33,960 bases of DNA from contig JAJQCA010000022.1 of the NCBI GenBank assembly GCA_021202985.1, positions 1-33,960 on the forward strand, in the 5' to 3' direction. The stretch's first letter is position 1. The number at the start of each line of letters is the position of its first letter. The notes beneath the pieces were generated by a model. It did not search any database. It was not told the origin of the DNA and worked only from the letters and a program-made list of their open reading frames with translations. Source of the DNA: Alistipes sp. GTDB lineage: Bacteria > Bacteroidota > Bacteroidia > Bacteroidales > Rikenellaceae. Below are positions 1-8,983 of the stretch, one piece after another. The translations under genes and the position numbers were made by a program.

Positions 1-89
1 AAATAGTATAGAATGAATTTGTAATTATAGTTACATTTATTTTCCGCATAATTAATTTATTTTAAAAAAATTTAGGGAACTATAGGTAT

Positions 90-117
90 AAAAAAACAGG
101 TCCCGAGTGGGACCTGT
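90..117 (-). terminator. Intrinsic terminator of fabD
   Basis: A perfect 9-bp inverted repeat (ACAGGTCCC at 96-104 and GGGACCTGT at 109-117, loop of 4) is followed, on the minus strand, by a run of seven U (90-96 read in reverse). It lies 26 nt past the fabD stop codon. This is a standard Rho-independent terminator and fixes the 3' end of the fabD transcript. Confidence 0.9.
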
Positions 118-142
118 ACCGATATTTGTAAAATGGATGCTT

Positions 143-1027
143 TTAAAGCGACTGCATCGAAGAGACGGTGGCCGAGCGGTCGGCCTTTTTAATCAGGCCG
201 GCGAGTACGGCACCCGGGCCGAGTTCGACAAATTCGGTCGCGCCGTCTGCTATCATGTTCTGCACGATTTGAGTCCAGCGCACCGGTGCTGTAAGCTGGA
301 GAATAAGGTTCTCTTTGATTCGTTGCGGGTCGGTATAGGGCTTGGCATCCACGTTCTGGTAAACCGGACATATCGGTGTGGAGAACGGTGCGGCGTTTAT
401 TGCCTCCGCAAGTTCCTGCCGTGCCGGCTCCATAAGCGGCGAATGAAATGCCCCGCCCACGTTTAACTTGAGCGCCCTTTTTGCGCCGTTCTCCAGAAGG
501 AGTGCGCATGCCTTGTCTATCCCTTCGTTGCTCCCGGATATAACTAATTGTCCCGGACAGTTGTAATTTGCCGGTACCACCACCTCGTTAATCCCGGCAC
601 AGATCTCTTCAACCTTTGCGTCTTCGAGTCCCAGAACCGCCGCCATCGTGGAGGGTTCCGCTTCGCAGGCTTTCTGCATGGCTGCGGCCCGCTGTGCCAC
701 CAGCCTGAGACCGTCCTCGAACGATAGTGCTCCGGAGGCCACCAGCGCGCTGAACTCTCCCAGCGAATGGCCGGCGGTCATCTGCGGGTCGAAACTCCCG
801 CCGAGCGATGTGGCAAGTATTACGGAATGGAGAAAAATGGCCGGTTGGGTAACGTTGGTCTGCTTTAACTGCTCGTCGGTGCCCGCGAACATGATGTCCG
901 TAATGCGGAAACCGAGGATGTCGTTAGCCTGCTCGAAAAGTTCTTTAGCCTGGTCAACGCTGTCGTAAAGGTCTTTGCCCATGCCTACGAATTGTGCTCC
1001 CTGACCGGGAAAAACGAATGCTTTCAT
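143..1027 (-). CDS. fabD: Malonyl-CoA:acyl-carrier-protein transacylase
   Basis: FabD moves the malonyl group from CoA to acyl carrier protein, supplying the extender unit for type II fatty acid synthesis in the cytoplasm. The 294-residue product opens with the family hallmark FPGQGAQ (residues 6-12). It has the nucleophile elbow GHSLGE (86-91, Ser88), Arg113 in AQR for the malonyl carboxylate, and the catalytic His195 in GAFHSP. The length is normal for the family. An in-frame ATG 31 codons upstream (1120) exists, but the methionine directly before KAFVFPGQG matches the family start, and a -7 promoter element lies between the two. It stands alone on the minus strand, divergent from the acyltransferase gene, so the two neighbours both serve lipid synthesis but are transcribed apart. 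Confidence 0.95.
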   Translation of the reverse strand: MKAFVFPGQGAQFVGMGKDLYDSVDQAKELFEQANDILGFRITDIMFAGTDEQLKQTNVTQPAIFLHSVILATSLGGSFDPQMTAGHSLGEFSALVASGALSFEDGLRLVAQRAAAMQKACEAEPSTMAAVLGLEDAKVEEICAGINEVVVPANYNCPGQLVISGSNEGIDKACALLLENGAKRALKLNVGGAFHSPLMEPARQELAEAINAAPFSTPICPVYQNVDAKPYTDPQRIKENLILQLTAPVRWTQIVQNMIADGATEFVELGPGAVLAGLIKKADRSATVSSMQSL

Positions 1028-1065
1028 TCTATCGATTTTAGTGGTTTGTAGTCTCTTCCGGATGG

Positions 1066-1073
1066 CAAAAATA
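1066..1073 (-). promoter_or_regulatory. Candidate -7 element for fabD
   Basis: The minus strand reads TATTTTTG, a full match to the Bacteroidetes primary-sigma -7 consensus TAnnTTTG. It is 38 nt upstream of the chosen fabD start, giving a leader of about 33 nt. No TTTG is present at the -33 position, so the support comes from one box only. Confidence 0.4.
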
Positions 1074-1323
1074 CTTAAAATTGGCGATATTGAATCCCTT
1101 CTTACATATAACCCTGCCATCTTGAGCGCAGCTAATAAGTCTGGTTGCTGCTTGTTGTGCTGACAAATACTTACCCATCAAGGGTCAACTTAAGGATTTA
1201 CCGTCGGTTCGCTTGCTTGCTGAATAATGCTCCGGGATTCGCTCGCCTATATATAAAGGTATACGTGATTAAAATGTTGATAAAATATGTAAAACGGGGG
1301 TGCGTCGTTCCGTTAAAGAATGC

Positions 1324-1331
1324 TATTTTTG
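1324..1331 (+). promoter_or_regulatory. Candidate -7 element for the acyltransferase gene
   Basis: TATTTTTG on the plus strand matches TAnnTTTG exactly, about 118 nt before the chosen start at 1449. It would give a 5' leader near 110 nt. No good -33 TTTG is found about 20 nt upstream. If this is the promoter, starts upstream of about 1338, such as 1320, are excluded, which supports 1449. Confidence 0.35.
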
Positions 1332-1448
1332 CACGGTCCGGACGAACACCCTCTCCCGAACCGACTTGTGCCGGGGGAGTGTCGTTATCGTTGTACCCGG
1401 ATACCGAGCATAAAAGTATTAAAACCCCATACCCGTAGGGAACCCGAT

Positions 1449-2174
1449 ATGGTACTGTCCATCCTTTTCTATATCCTTTTCATGGCCTTCACGCTGCTGT
1501 TCTTTCTGCTGCTCAGCGTGGCGTTCGTGATTACGGTGCCGTTCGACAGGAAGAGGACGGTTCTCCATTGCCTGTCACGGCTTTGGACGAGATGCTATTT
1601 CGGCATAATACCCTCGTGGCGCGTTAGGGTCGAAGGCCGGGAGAATGTGGTTAAGGGTAAGCCCTATGTGGTTATTGTCAACCACCGGTCTATGCTCGAC
1701 ATTCTCCTGATGTACGTTCTTCCGCTGGAATTCAAATGGGTGTCCAAGAAGGAGGTATACAAATGGCCCCTGTTCGGCTGGGTGCTCTGGATGCACGACG
1801 ATATAGCTATCGAGAGGGGTACGGCCGGGGCGGTTCGCAAGATGGTGCGCGATGGTCGCCGGTGGCTTTCGAGGGGGGTATCGGTGATAGTGTTCCCGGA
1901 GGGATCGCGCAGTAAAACCGCTGAGCTGAACCGGTTCCGCGAGGGGGCGTTCATGCTGGCGCGGGAGGCCGGAGTGGAGATTCTGCCCTGCGTCTCGGAA
2001 GGGACGGGGACGGCTTTTAACGGATGGAAGCTCAACTTCCGCAATAAGTTCCGGCTCAGAATACTCCCTCCTGTTCCGGTGGAGGAGGTGGAATCGACGA
2101 CGCCAAAGGAAATGGTCCGCAGGATGTACGAGCTCATGTCGGAGGAGTATGAACAAATACGGCGGAAGGAGTGA
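1449..2174 (+). CDS. plsC: 1-acyl-sn-glycerol-3-phosphate acyltransferase (PlsC family)
   Basis: PlsC-type enzymes acylate lysophosphatidic acid to phosphatidic acid at the inner membrane. The 241-residue product has a hydrophobic N-terminal membrane segment (about residues 3-30). It also has the catalytic HX4D motif, HRSMLD (79-84), and the glycerol-phosphate-binding FPEGSRS motif (149-155), followed by FREGAFMLA, as in the family. The frame stays open upstream to 1320, but those 43 residues are Arg/Pro-rich and unlike the family. Starting at 1449 places the membrane helix at the N terminus as expected. The protein could use another lysolipid or ornithine-lipid intermediate; sequence alone does not decide the acceptor. 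The parE gene follows after 114 nt without an obvious terminator between them. Confidence 0.85.
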   Translation: MVLSILFYILFMAFTLLFFLLLSVAFVITVPFDRKRTVLHCLSRLWTRCYFGIIPSWRVRVEGRENVVKGKPYVVIVNHRSMLDILLMYVLPLEFKWVSKKEVYKWPLFGWVLWMHDDIAIERGTAGAVRKMVRDGRRWLSRGVSVIVFPEGSRSKTAELNRFREGAFMLAREAGVEILPCVSEGTGTAFNGWKLNFRNKFRLRILPPVPVEEVESTTPKEMVRRMYELMSEEYEQIRRKE

Positions 2175-2288
2175 GGGGCTTTTGGTTCCCGCCTGCCAAC
2201 GACGGGGATTCCGGGTGCACAACAATGCCTGATATTCTCTCCCGTCCGGAGGTGAATTAGAAAGAAAAAGGAAAAATCGAAATAAAGG

Positions 2289-4145
2289 ATGAGCAGCGCA
2301 GTAGCAAATTACACCGACGACGATATTAAGTCCCTATCCCCCCGGGAGCACCTCAGGCTGCGCCCCGGGATGTATATCGGAAAGCTTGGGGACGGCACCC
2401 AGTCGGACGACGGTATTTACATCCTCTTCAAGGAGGTTGTCGACAACTCCATCGACGAGTTCATAATGGGGGCGGGCAAGGTTATCGACATCACCGTGGA
2501 GGGTAAGACGGTAACCGTACGCGACTATGGCCGCGGCATACCGCTCAACAGCCTTTCGGCAGCCGTGTCGAAGATGAACACCGGAGGTAAGTACGGTTCG
2601 GCCGCGTTCAAAAAGACGGTGGGCCTTAACGGTGTGGGTGTGAAGGCGGTAAATATGCTTTCCAGCTCTTTCATGGCGCGAAGTGTCCGCGAGGGTGAGG
2701 CCCAGACCGTCTGGTTTGAGGCCGGAATGGAGCAGTCCGAAAAGAGGGAGCAGGGGGTGGACGAGCCGAACGGCACGCTGGTGCAATTCACCCCGGACGA
2801 ATCGGTGTTCGGTCCGTATGAGTTCAACCTCGAGTTTATAGAGCAGACCGTAAAGAATTACACATATCTGAACCGTGGCCTTGTAATAAAACTCAACGGC
2901 ACGCCCTACACCTCCAAAAACGGCCTGCTGGACCTGCTGAACGACAATATGAACGAGGAACCGCTCTACCCGCCCATACACCTGAGCGGCGAGGATATAG
3001 AGGTGGCCATAACCCACGGCACGGGTTATGGCGAGAATTATTTCTCGTTCGTCAACGGCCAGCACACCACGCAAGGCGGTACCCACCAGTCAGCGTTCCG
3101 GGAGGCCCTGGCCAAGACCATTAAGGAGTTCTACAAAAAGGATTACGATCCGTCGGATGTCCGTACGTCCATAGTGGCGGCAATCAGCGTGAAGATTGTG
3201 GACCCGCAATTCGGCCAGCAGACCAAGGTGAGCCTCTCGTCGAACAAGATGTGGGAGGACGGTCCCACGGTGCGCGGTTTTATCCTCAATTTCATACAGG
3301 AGCACCTGGATAATTATCTGCATAAGAACCCCCAGACGGCAGAAGTTCTCAACAAGAAGATAGTGGAGAACGAGAAGGAGCGCAAGGCCATTTCGGGCAT
3401 CAAAAAGAAGGCTAAGGAAATGGCCAAGAAGGTGAGCCTGAACAACCGCAAACTGCGCGACTGCAAGGTGCACCTGACGGACCTTAAAAATGCACGCCGC
3501 GAGGAGACCATGATTTTTATCACCGAGGGTAATTCGGCCAGCGGTTCTATCACCATGAGCCGCGATGTGCAGACCCAGGCGGTATTCTCCCTGAGGGGTA
3601 AGCCGCTCAACAGTTTCGGGCTGACAAAGAAAATCGTTTACGAAAACGAGGAGTTCAACCTGCTGCAGGCCGCCCTCGATATCGAGAACGACATGGATAA
3701 TCTGCGCTACAACAAGATTATAATCGCCACCGACGCCGACGTGGACGGAATGCACATCCGCCTGCTGATGCTGACGTTCTTTATACAGTTCTTCCCCGAG
3801 GTTATACGGCAGGAGCACCTGTTCGTGTTGCAGACCCCCCTGTTCCGGGTGAGGAACAAGAAGGAGACCGTCTATTGCTACTCGGAGAACGAGAAGCAGA
3901 AGGCCATCCGCAAACTGGGCAACAACACGGAAGTAACCCGCTTTAAGGGGCTGGGCGAAATATCGGCGGACGAATTCAAGGAGTTTATCGGGGAGGATAT
4001 GCGTCTGGAGAAGGTGCGCATGACCAAGAACGACCCGATAACCGATATGCTCGAATTTTACATGGGCAAAAACACATTCGACCGCCAGAGTTTCATTATC
4101 GACAACCTCAAGGTGGAGGCGGACTATATCGAGGAGGCGGTGTGA
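2289..4145 (+). CDS. parE: DNA topoisomerase IV subunit B (ATPase)
   Basis: ParE is the ATP-driven subunit of topoisomerase IV, which unlinks daughter chromosomes. The 618-residue protein has the GHKL ATPase motifs in order: RPGMYIG (25-31), the catalytic-Glu helix [10 protein letters not shown] (Glu49), DYGRGIPL (79-86) and [11 protein letters not shown] (112-122). The QTK loop is at 311-313. The TOPRIM domain shows [10 protein letters not shown] (Glu413) and the Mg-binding TDADVDG (Asp482, 484, 486). The short length and the fit to Bacteroidetes ParE ([16 protein letters not shown] style) favour ParE over GyrB. The partner parC begins 57 nt downstream on the same strand, so the two are almost surely co-transcribed and equimolar. 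Confidence 0.93.
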   Translation: MSSAVANYTDDDIKSLSPREHLRLRPGMYIGKLGDGTQSDDGIYILFKEVVDNSIDEFIMGAGKVIDITVEGKTVTVRDYGRGIPLNSLSAAVSKMNTGGKYGSAAFKKTVGLNGVGVKAVNMLSSSFMARSVREGEAQTVWFEAGMEQSEKREQGVDEPNGTLVQFTPDESVFGPYEFNLEFIEQTVKNYTYLNRGLVIKLNGTPYTSKNGLLDLLNDNMNEEPLYPPIHLSGEDIEVAITHGTGYGENYFSFVNGQHTTQGGTHQSAFREALAKTIKEFYKKDYDPSDVRTSIVAAISVKIVDPQFGQQTKVSLSSNKMWEDGPTVRGFILNFIQEHLDNYLHKNPQTAEVLNKKIVENEKERKAISGIKKKAKEMAKKVSLNNRKLRDCKVHLTDLKNARREETMIFITEGNSASGSITMSRDVQTQAVFSLRGKPLNSFGLTKKIVYENEEFNLLQAALDIENDMDNLRYNKIIIATDADVDGMHIRLLMLTFFIQFFPEVIRQEHLFVLQTPLFRVRNKKETVYCYSENEKQKAIRKLGNNTEVTRFKGLGEISADEFKEFIGEDMRLEKVRMTKNDPITDMLEFYMGKNTFDRQSFIIDNLKVEADYIEEAV

Positions 4146-4202
4146 TGTGCCGGTACCGGAAAACGGTTGCCGGAATATTCAGTACAGAAGTAAAAAGTTA
4201 AC

Positions 4203-7200
4203 ATGAGCGATAAAAAGGATAAGGATAAAAGGGCCGCCGCGCCGAAGGATGCCGTTAATCCGGTCGATAGTTCTACGGTGAACGGGGACGCGCCAAATCA
4301 CGGTGAGACGGAGCCGGAAGCATCCGGTAACGGGGGGCCAGTGGTAACGGAGGAGAATTCCGGTGCGGACCGGCCGGATGCCGGAGAAGCCGTAGACGCC
4401 GGAGATGGCGGCGGCCTGGAGGGGAACATACGCATAGTATCGGTTGGTACGGACGAGGACACTCCGGAAACTTCCGTGGAGGAGACGCCCCGGGCGAGTA
4501 AGTACGAAAAGGTCTACGGCGACCGTTCGGACCGGCACAAACTCACGGGAATGTACCGCGACTGGTTCCTCGACTATGCCTCCTACGTTATCCTTGAACG
4601 CGCCGTACCCCACCTGGAGGACGGGCTAAAACCTGTCCACCGGCGTATCCTCCATTCCATGAAGCGGCTGGACGACGGCCGGTACAACAAGGTGGCAAAT
4701 ATAATCGGGCACACGATGCAGTTCCATCCCCACGGGGACGCCTCCATCGGGGATGCACTCGTGCAGCTCGGGCAGAAGGACCTGCTTATCGACATGCAGG
4801 GTAACTGGGGGAATATCCTCACGGGCGACGAGGCCGCGGCCCCGCGTTACATCGAGGCCCGGCTCTCGAAATTCGCCCTCGACGTGGTTTTCAATAACAA
4901 GACCACCGAGTGGATGCTTTCTTACGACGGCCGTAACCAGGAGCCGGTGACCCTGCCGGTGAAGTTCCCCCTGCTGCTGGCTCAGGGCGTGGAAGGTATC
5001 GCCGTGGGGCTTGCTTCGAAAATCCTACCGCACAACTTTAACGAGCTGATTGACGCCTGCATAGCCCACCTTACCGGCAAGGAGTTTACGCTCTATCCCG
5101 ACTTCCAGACCGGAGGCATGATGGACGTAAGCCGGTATAACGACGGGCTGAGGGGCGGAGCGGTGAAGATTCGCGCCCGTATTTCGAAGGTCGACCGCAA
5201 AACCCTGGCCATTACCGAAATACCGTTCGGAACTACCACCGAGTCTATCAAGGAGTCGATTATCAAAGCCAACGACCGCGGGAAAATAAAAATCAAGCGG
5301 GTCGACGACAACACGGCCGACAAGGTGGAGATACTCATCCACGTCAGTAACGACGAGTCGTCGGACAAAACCATCGACGCCCTCTATGCATTCACGGACT
5401 GCGAGGTCTCCGTTTCGCCCAATTCGTGCGTTATACAGGACGAGAAGCCCCACTTCCTCGGGGTCAGCGAAATATTGCGCCGCAGCGCCGAGCACACTAA
5501 ATACCTGCTGGGCCGGGAGCTGGAAATTCGTCTCGACGAGTTGAACGAGCAGTGGCACATGGCAAGCCTCGAACGCATATTCATCGAGAACAAGATATAT
5601 CAGGAAATAGAGGGTTGCAAGAGCCGTGAAGAGGCCTACGCGGCGGTCGACAAAGGGTTGGAGCCGTTCAAAAAACGCCTTCGCCGGGAAATCACGCTGG
5701 ACGATATTGTTAAGCTTACCGAGTTGCGCTTTATCCGTATTTCACGTTACGACACGGCAAAGGCGGACGAACAGATAAAAGGCATAGAGGACGAAACGGC
5801 CCAGGTCAAGCACGATATCGCCCACCTCACCGACTATGCCGTCGCTTACTACCGCAACATAAAAAAGAGGTACGGCAAAGGACGTGACCGCAGGACCGAG
5901 TTACGTGAGTTCGACTCCATCGAGGCGGCTAAAGTGGTGGTGGCCAATGCAAAACTATACGTCGACCGCGCTGAGGGCTTCTTCGGCATCGGCAACGCCA
6001 TGAAGAAGGACGAATACGTGTGCGACTGTTCGGACATGGACGACGTGATTGTAATTACCAAGGAAGGTAAATACATCATTACCAAGGTAAGCGACAAGGC
6101 GTTCTTTGCTAAGAACATCTACTATATAGGCGTCTTCAAACGCAACGACGAGCGCACGATATACAACGTGCTGTACCGCGACGGACGTAACGGGCCGATA
6201 ATGATGAAACGTTGCGCCATAAAGTCCATCACGCGCGACAAGGAATACGACATGACCAAAGGCACGCCGAAAAGCGAGATATTATACATGAGCGTCAATC
6301 CCAACGGCGAGGCCGAGGTGCTGAAGGTCTATTTCCGCCCGCGTCCGCGTCTTAAGAAATGTATCGTTGACCTCGATTTCAGCAATCTGGCCATAAAGGG
6401 ACGCCAGAGCCAGGGTAACCTCTTCTCGCGTTACGGGATTCAGAAAATAGTTCTCAAGGAGGCGGGAACCTCCACTCTCGGCGGGCAGGATATCTGGTAC
6501 GACGAGCAGGTACGCAGGCTCAACACCGACGGCCACGGCGAGTTGTTGGGCGAATTTTCGGGAAGCGACCGGATTATCGTGATAACCGCTTCCGGGAAAT
6601 ACTACACGACCGGATACGACCTCCAGCACCATTTCCCGGACGATACCCTGCATGTGGAGAAATACGATGCCGGGCGGATTTACAGTGTGGCTTACTACGA
6701 CGCCGGGCAGAAGTTCTACTACCTGAAGCGCTTTACCGCTCCCCCGACCGACAGAATGCAGGAATTCGTGGACGAGGAGACGCCCGGAACCCGTATGGTC
6801 GCCATATCCAAGGATTTCGCTCCCGTTCTGGAGATAGTGTTCGGCGGCAGGCATGCCGGCCGTCCGGCGGAACAGGTAGATGTGGAGACCTTTATCGGGG
6901 TGAAAAGTTCCAAGGCGAAGGGTAAAAGGCTTACAACATTCGACGTCGCTAAACTAAGGTTCGTGGAGCCGCGGCTTAAGGACGATCCGGACGCGCCGGT
7001 GCACACCGGACCTCAGGATGCGGACGGGCCGGATACGCCCGGTACAGGGGCGGTTGTCAAGGACGACCCGGAGGCCAATGCCGCCATGTCTCAGGACGGA
7101 GCGGCCGCATCCGGAAAGCAGGAGGCGGGCGAGTCGGGAGTCGTAACCGTACAGTCCGAAGGCCCGGAAGCGGCCACTAATACAAATGAAACAACTCCTG

Positions 7201-7412
7201 CCGCAGCAACGAAGCCCGCCCGGGCGGCTGCCGGTAAAACTGCTGATAAGGCCGCAGACAGCACGGCGGCCGGGACCCGGCCCGACAGACCGGCCGAGAC
7301 GGCCAAGCCGGATGCCGCGAATGTGCGGGTGGATGACGGTATAGAGTTCGTAATCGAGCGGCCCTCCGGGGAGGAAGAACTTCCCGAAAGCCCTCAGCTG
7401 GACCTGTTTTAA
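4203..7412 (+). CDS. parC: DNA topoisomerase IV subunit A with long disordered ends
   Basis: ParC cuts and rejoins DNA in topoisomerase IV. The core begins near residue 110: DYASYVILERAVP, GLKPVHRRIL, HPHGDASIGDAL and APRYIEARL, in which Tyr216 is the active-site tyrosine. A beta-pinwheel C-terminal domain follows to about residue 920. The protein has 1069 residues, roughly 150-170 more than I would expect for the family in this phylum. The excess is an acidic, low-complexity N-terminal leader (1 to about 100) and a Pro/Ala/Thr/Asp/Gly-rich tail (about 926-1069). The tail ends exactly in QLDLF, the consensus for binding the DNA polymerase sliding clamp. At the quinolone-determining position the residue is Ala180 (Ser in E. 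coli), while the acidic Asp184 is kept. There is no frameshift sign; codon use in the tails resembles the core. Confidence 0.93.
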   Translation: MSDKKDKDKRAAAPKDAVNPVDSSTVNGDAPNHGETEPEASGNGGPVVTEENSGADRPDAGEAVDAGDGGGLEGNIRIVSVGTDEDTPETSVEETPRASKYEKVYGDRSDRHKLTGMYRDWFLDYASYVILERAVPHLEDGLKPVHRRILHSMKRLDDGRYNKVANIIGHTMQFHPHGDASIGDALVQLGQKDLLIDMQGNWGNILTGDEAAAPRYIEARLSKFALDVVFNNKTTEWMLSYDGRNQEPVTLPVKFPLLLAQGVEGIAVGLASKILPHNFNELIDACIAHLTGKEFTLYPDFQTGGMMDVSRYNDGLRGGAVKIRARISKVDRKTLAITEIPFGTTTESIKESIIKANDRGKIKIKRVDDNTADKVEILIHVSNDESSDKTIDALYAFTDCEVSVSPNSCVIQDEKPHFLGVSEILRRSAEHTKYLLGRELEIRLDELNEQWHMASLERIFIENKIYQEIEGCKSREEAYAAVDKGLEPFKKRLRREITLDDIVKLTELRFIRISRYDTAKADEQIKGIEDETAQVKHDIAHLTDYAVAYYRNIKKRYGKGRDRRTELREFDSIEAAKVVVANAKLYVDRAEGFFGIGNAMKKDEYVCDCSDMDDVIVITKEGKYIITKVSDKAFFAKNIYYIGVFKRNDERTIYNVLYRDGRNGPIMMKRCAIKSITRDKEYDMTKGTPKSEILYMSVNPNGEAEVLKVYFRPRPRLKKCIVDLDFSNLAIKGRQSQGNLFSRYGIQKIVLKEAGTSTLGGQDIWYDEQVRRLNTDGHGELLGEFSGSDRIIVITASGKYYTTGYDLQHHFPDDTLHVEKYDAGRIYSVAYYDAGQKFYYLKRFTAPPTDRMQEFVDEETPGTRMVAISKDFAPVLEIVFGGRHAGRPAEQVDVETFIGVKSSKAKGKRLTTFDVAKLRFVEPRLKDDPDAPVHTGPQDADGPDTPGTGAVVKDDPEANAAMSQDGAAASGKQEAGESGVVTVQSEGPEAATNTNETTPAAATKPARAAAGKTADKAADSTAAGTRPDRPAETAKPDAANVRVDDGIEFVIERPSGEEELPESPQLDLF

Positions 7413-7688
7413 GTGACCTGCCGGTTGGGAAAGTAAGCGCCCTCCAAGCCGTACCCGGCCATAATGCCGGAATAACCGATTAGATGGTTAGAGGTGTAAC
7501 ACTTACGGGGTTCTGTATGGCTGAACCAGTGCCGGATTGCGGTTGAAACAACGGGAATGGCTTCAGTGAACATTAGGAAATGTGCTACGGGAATAGAGTC
7601 GGATAGGGCGGACCTACTAAAATATTAAACCGTTTCGGCACGTTAATGTAGGAAACGCCCTGAGTGATCCGGGGTGGAAGACGAAGAT
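7413..7688. other. Gap between parC and aroK
   Basis: These 276 bases contain no plausible gene. The plus strand is purine-rich around 7490-7680. I found no consensus -7 box, no strong hairpin with a U tract and no repeat. Confidence 0.5.
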
Positions 7689-8207
7689 ATGGTAATTTTC
7701 CTTATAGGTTTTATGGGGTGCGGCAAAACAAGTATCGGCCGCAAGGTGGCCACGCAGGCCGGTTTCCGGTTCATGGATATGGACAGGGAAATTGAGGAGC
7801 GGTGCGGTATGAATGTAGCCGGAATATTCGAGCGCCACGGCGAGCCATATTTCCGCCGGTGCGAGCGTGAACTGCTTGAAAGTCTTGCCGGGCAGGATGG
7901 AGACCTTGTCGTTTCGACCGGAGGCGGTGTACCCTGCCACGGTGACAATATGGATGTAATGAACAGCACTGGCCGGACCGTTTACCTGAAAATGAGTCCG
8001 CCGACGCTCGTAAAACGGCTCGAACACGGCCGGGATAAGCGCCCTAAAATCCAGGGAATGGACGACGGTGCCCTGCTTGAATATATTCGCCGGACACTTC
8101 CCGGGAGGGAAGAGTATTATAACAAGGCACATTTCGTAATCGACTGTGACGGAGCCGCCGACGATTATATCTGCCGCCATATAGCCGGCTATCTCGAAAG
8201 TAATTAA
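7689..8207 (+). CDS. aroK: Shikimate kinase
   Basis: AroK phosphorylates shikimate with ATP in the chorismate (aromatic amino acid) pathway. The 172-residue product has the P-loop GFMGCGKT (7-14), the shikimate/Mg aspartates in FMDMDREIE (Asp30, Asp32), Arg57 in YFRRCE, and the shikimate-binding STGGG (76-80). A lid segment has Arg residues (RDKRPKI), followed by REEYY near the C terminus. A GTG five codons upstream (7674) could also start the frame, but the ATG at 7689 places the P-loop at the usual distance from the N terminus. It stands alone on the plus strand. A C-rich, G-poor stretch follows directly and probably ends the transcript. Confidence 0.93.
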   Translation: MVIFLIGFMGCGKTSIGRKVATQAGFRFMDMDREIEERCGMNVAGIFERHGEPYFRRCERELLESLAGQDGDLVVSTGGGVPCHGDNMDVMNSTGRTVYLKMSPPTLVKRLEHGRDKRPKIQGMDDGALLEYIRRTLPGREEYYNKAHFVIDCDGAADDYICRHIAGYLESN

Positions 8208-8450
8208 GTTCCTACCACTACCTATCCACACCTTTAATCATATCCATAAACATACCTGTACCCATATCATTTCCCCATTGCCATCCCCGTCCCTCATTCC
8301 CATTCTTCCAATGCTGTCCCTTATTTTCCCTTCCTTCCCCTGAATCACTTATTATTCCTACCGGTTCACAATTTTACAGCCCATTCCTGCCCTTTCATAA
8401 CCCCGCCAATCCCGGGTCAATCCCTTTGTAATCCCATATCAAAACCCGGT
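8208..8450 (+). terminator. Putative Rho-dependent terminator (C-rich, G-poor stretch)
   Basis: Directly after the aroK stop codon the plus strand becomes a pyrimidine-rich, almost G-free sequence. In 8211-8340 I count about five G in 130 bases, with many YC dinucleotides and little capacity to fold. Guanine stays rare until about 8450. A C-over-G bubble in the sense strand downstream of a gene is the known signature of Rho loading (rut) sites, and no intrinsic terminator is seen after aroK. The function is inferred. Confidence 0.45.
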
Positions 8451-8983
8451 CGCCGCTAAATGATACTCAATCACCGGTTCGGCAGACGGTCTCAACCTCC
8501 CCGGTGGTAATATTTTTACCCATATTAAATACATGTTACGGGATGCCGACTTTAGCCTGCCGCACCTGAAGCATTGTGTTTTTTTATCCCCGGCCAGCAG
8601 TTTTTGTGGAGCCGTCATTGCGATATTCCTCAGATATCCCGCGTTGCTCCGGTTCTAGTCCGATTCCACCGATTACGGCCGGTACCTCAAAAGGATTTTC
8701 TGAGAGAAACGATTGGTCATTCATGCGGTCTTTCCGACAGCTGTTCCCCTGAATATTAAGAAAATCCACATCCGGAAGGTATCTGTCCTATTATGCCCTT
8801 AACGGGGCTTATGGTATCATAATTGCAAATTATTAGCGTATAAAACGGTCCGGATACGGTATCCGACAGGCGTGCTGGGAAGCCAGCCGGTGGATGCGGT
8901 TACGGTCCGGTATTATGTGTTTTATAATGGATTGGAGGCCTGGGGCCTTTCGGTCCGGGATAATCTAATAGATGATATAATAT
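8451..8983. other. Gene-free leader region of the fimbrial locus
   Basis: No gene is convincing here; short open frames on both strands (for example around 8574-8769) lack any family resemblance and overlap each other. The last 140 bases hold three direct CGGTCCGG copies and a 15-bp interrupted palindrome, listed separately. No TAnnTTTG box is present upstream of 8984, so the promoter is not identified. I saw no long inverted repeats that would mark an invertible promoter. Confidence 0.5.
8846..8958. repeat. Three CGGTCCGG direct repeats with an embedded palindrome
   Basis: CGGTCCGG occurs at 8846-8853, 8903-8910 and 8951-8958 (spacings 57 and 48). The first copy runs into the interrupted palindrome CGGATAC-G-GTATCCG (8851-8865). 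All lie in the 140 bases before the first fimbrial gene. They could be operator sites or leader RNA structure; this is only a positional inference. Confidence 0.35.

Larger units (their letters stand above)
1028..1448. other. Divergent intergenic region, fabD / plsC
   Basis: No convincing gene lies in these 421 bases. Open frames running through them lack homology-like features and merely extend into the acyltransferase. The region holds -7 promoter elements for both divergent genes (1066-1073 minus, 1324-1331 plus) and an AT-rich centre around 1245-1295. I saw no strong terminator or known RNA motif. Confidence 0.6.

Noticed and set aside
168-250. Sequence resembling the start of a leucine tRNA (GGTGGCCGAGCGGTCGG)
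   Set aside because: It lies inside fabD, the rest does not fold into a cloverleaf, and there is no matching acceptor end.
1145-1448. Upstream extension or small gene before the acyltransferase
   Set aside because: The residues are Arg/Pro-rich and unlike the family, and a -7 box at 1324 lies within the stretch.
8574-8769. Two overlapping 61-codon frames, one on each strand
   Set aside because: They are short, lack promoters and resemble no family; two overlapping frames in opposite directions fit chance.
8208-8983. Invertible promoter before the fimbrial operon
   Set aside because: I looked for long flanking inverted repeats of the kind seen at Bacteroides surface loci and found only a 7-bp palindrome; no invertase gene is nearby.
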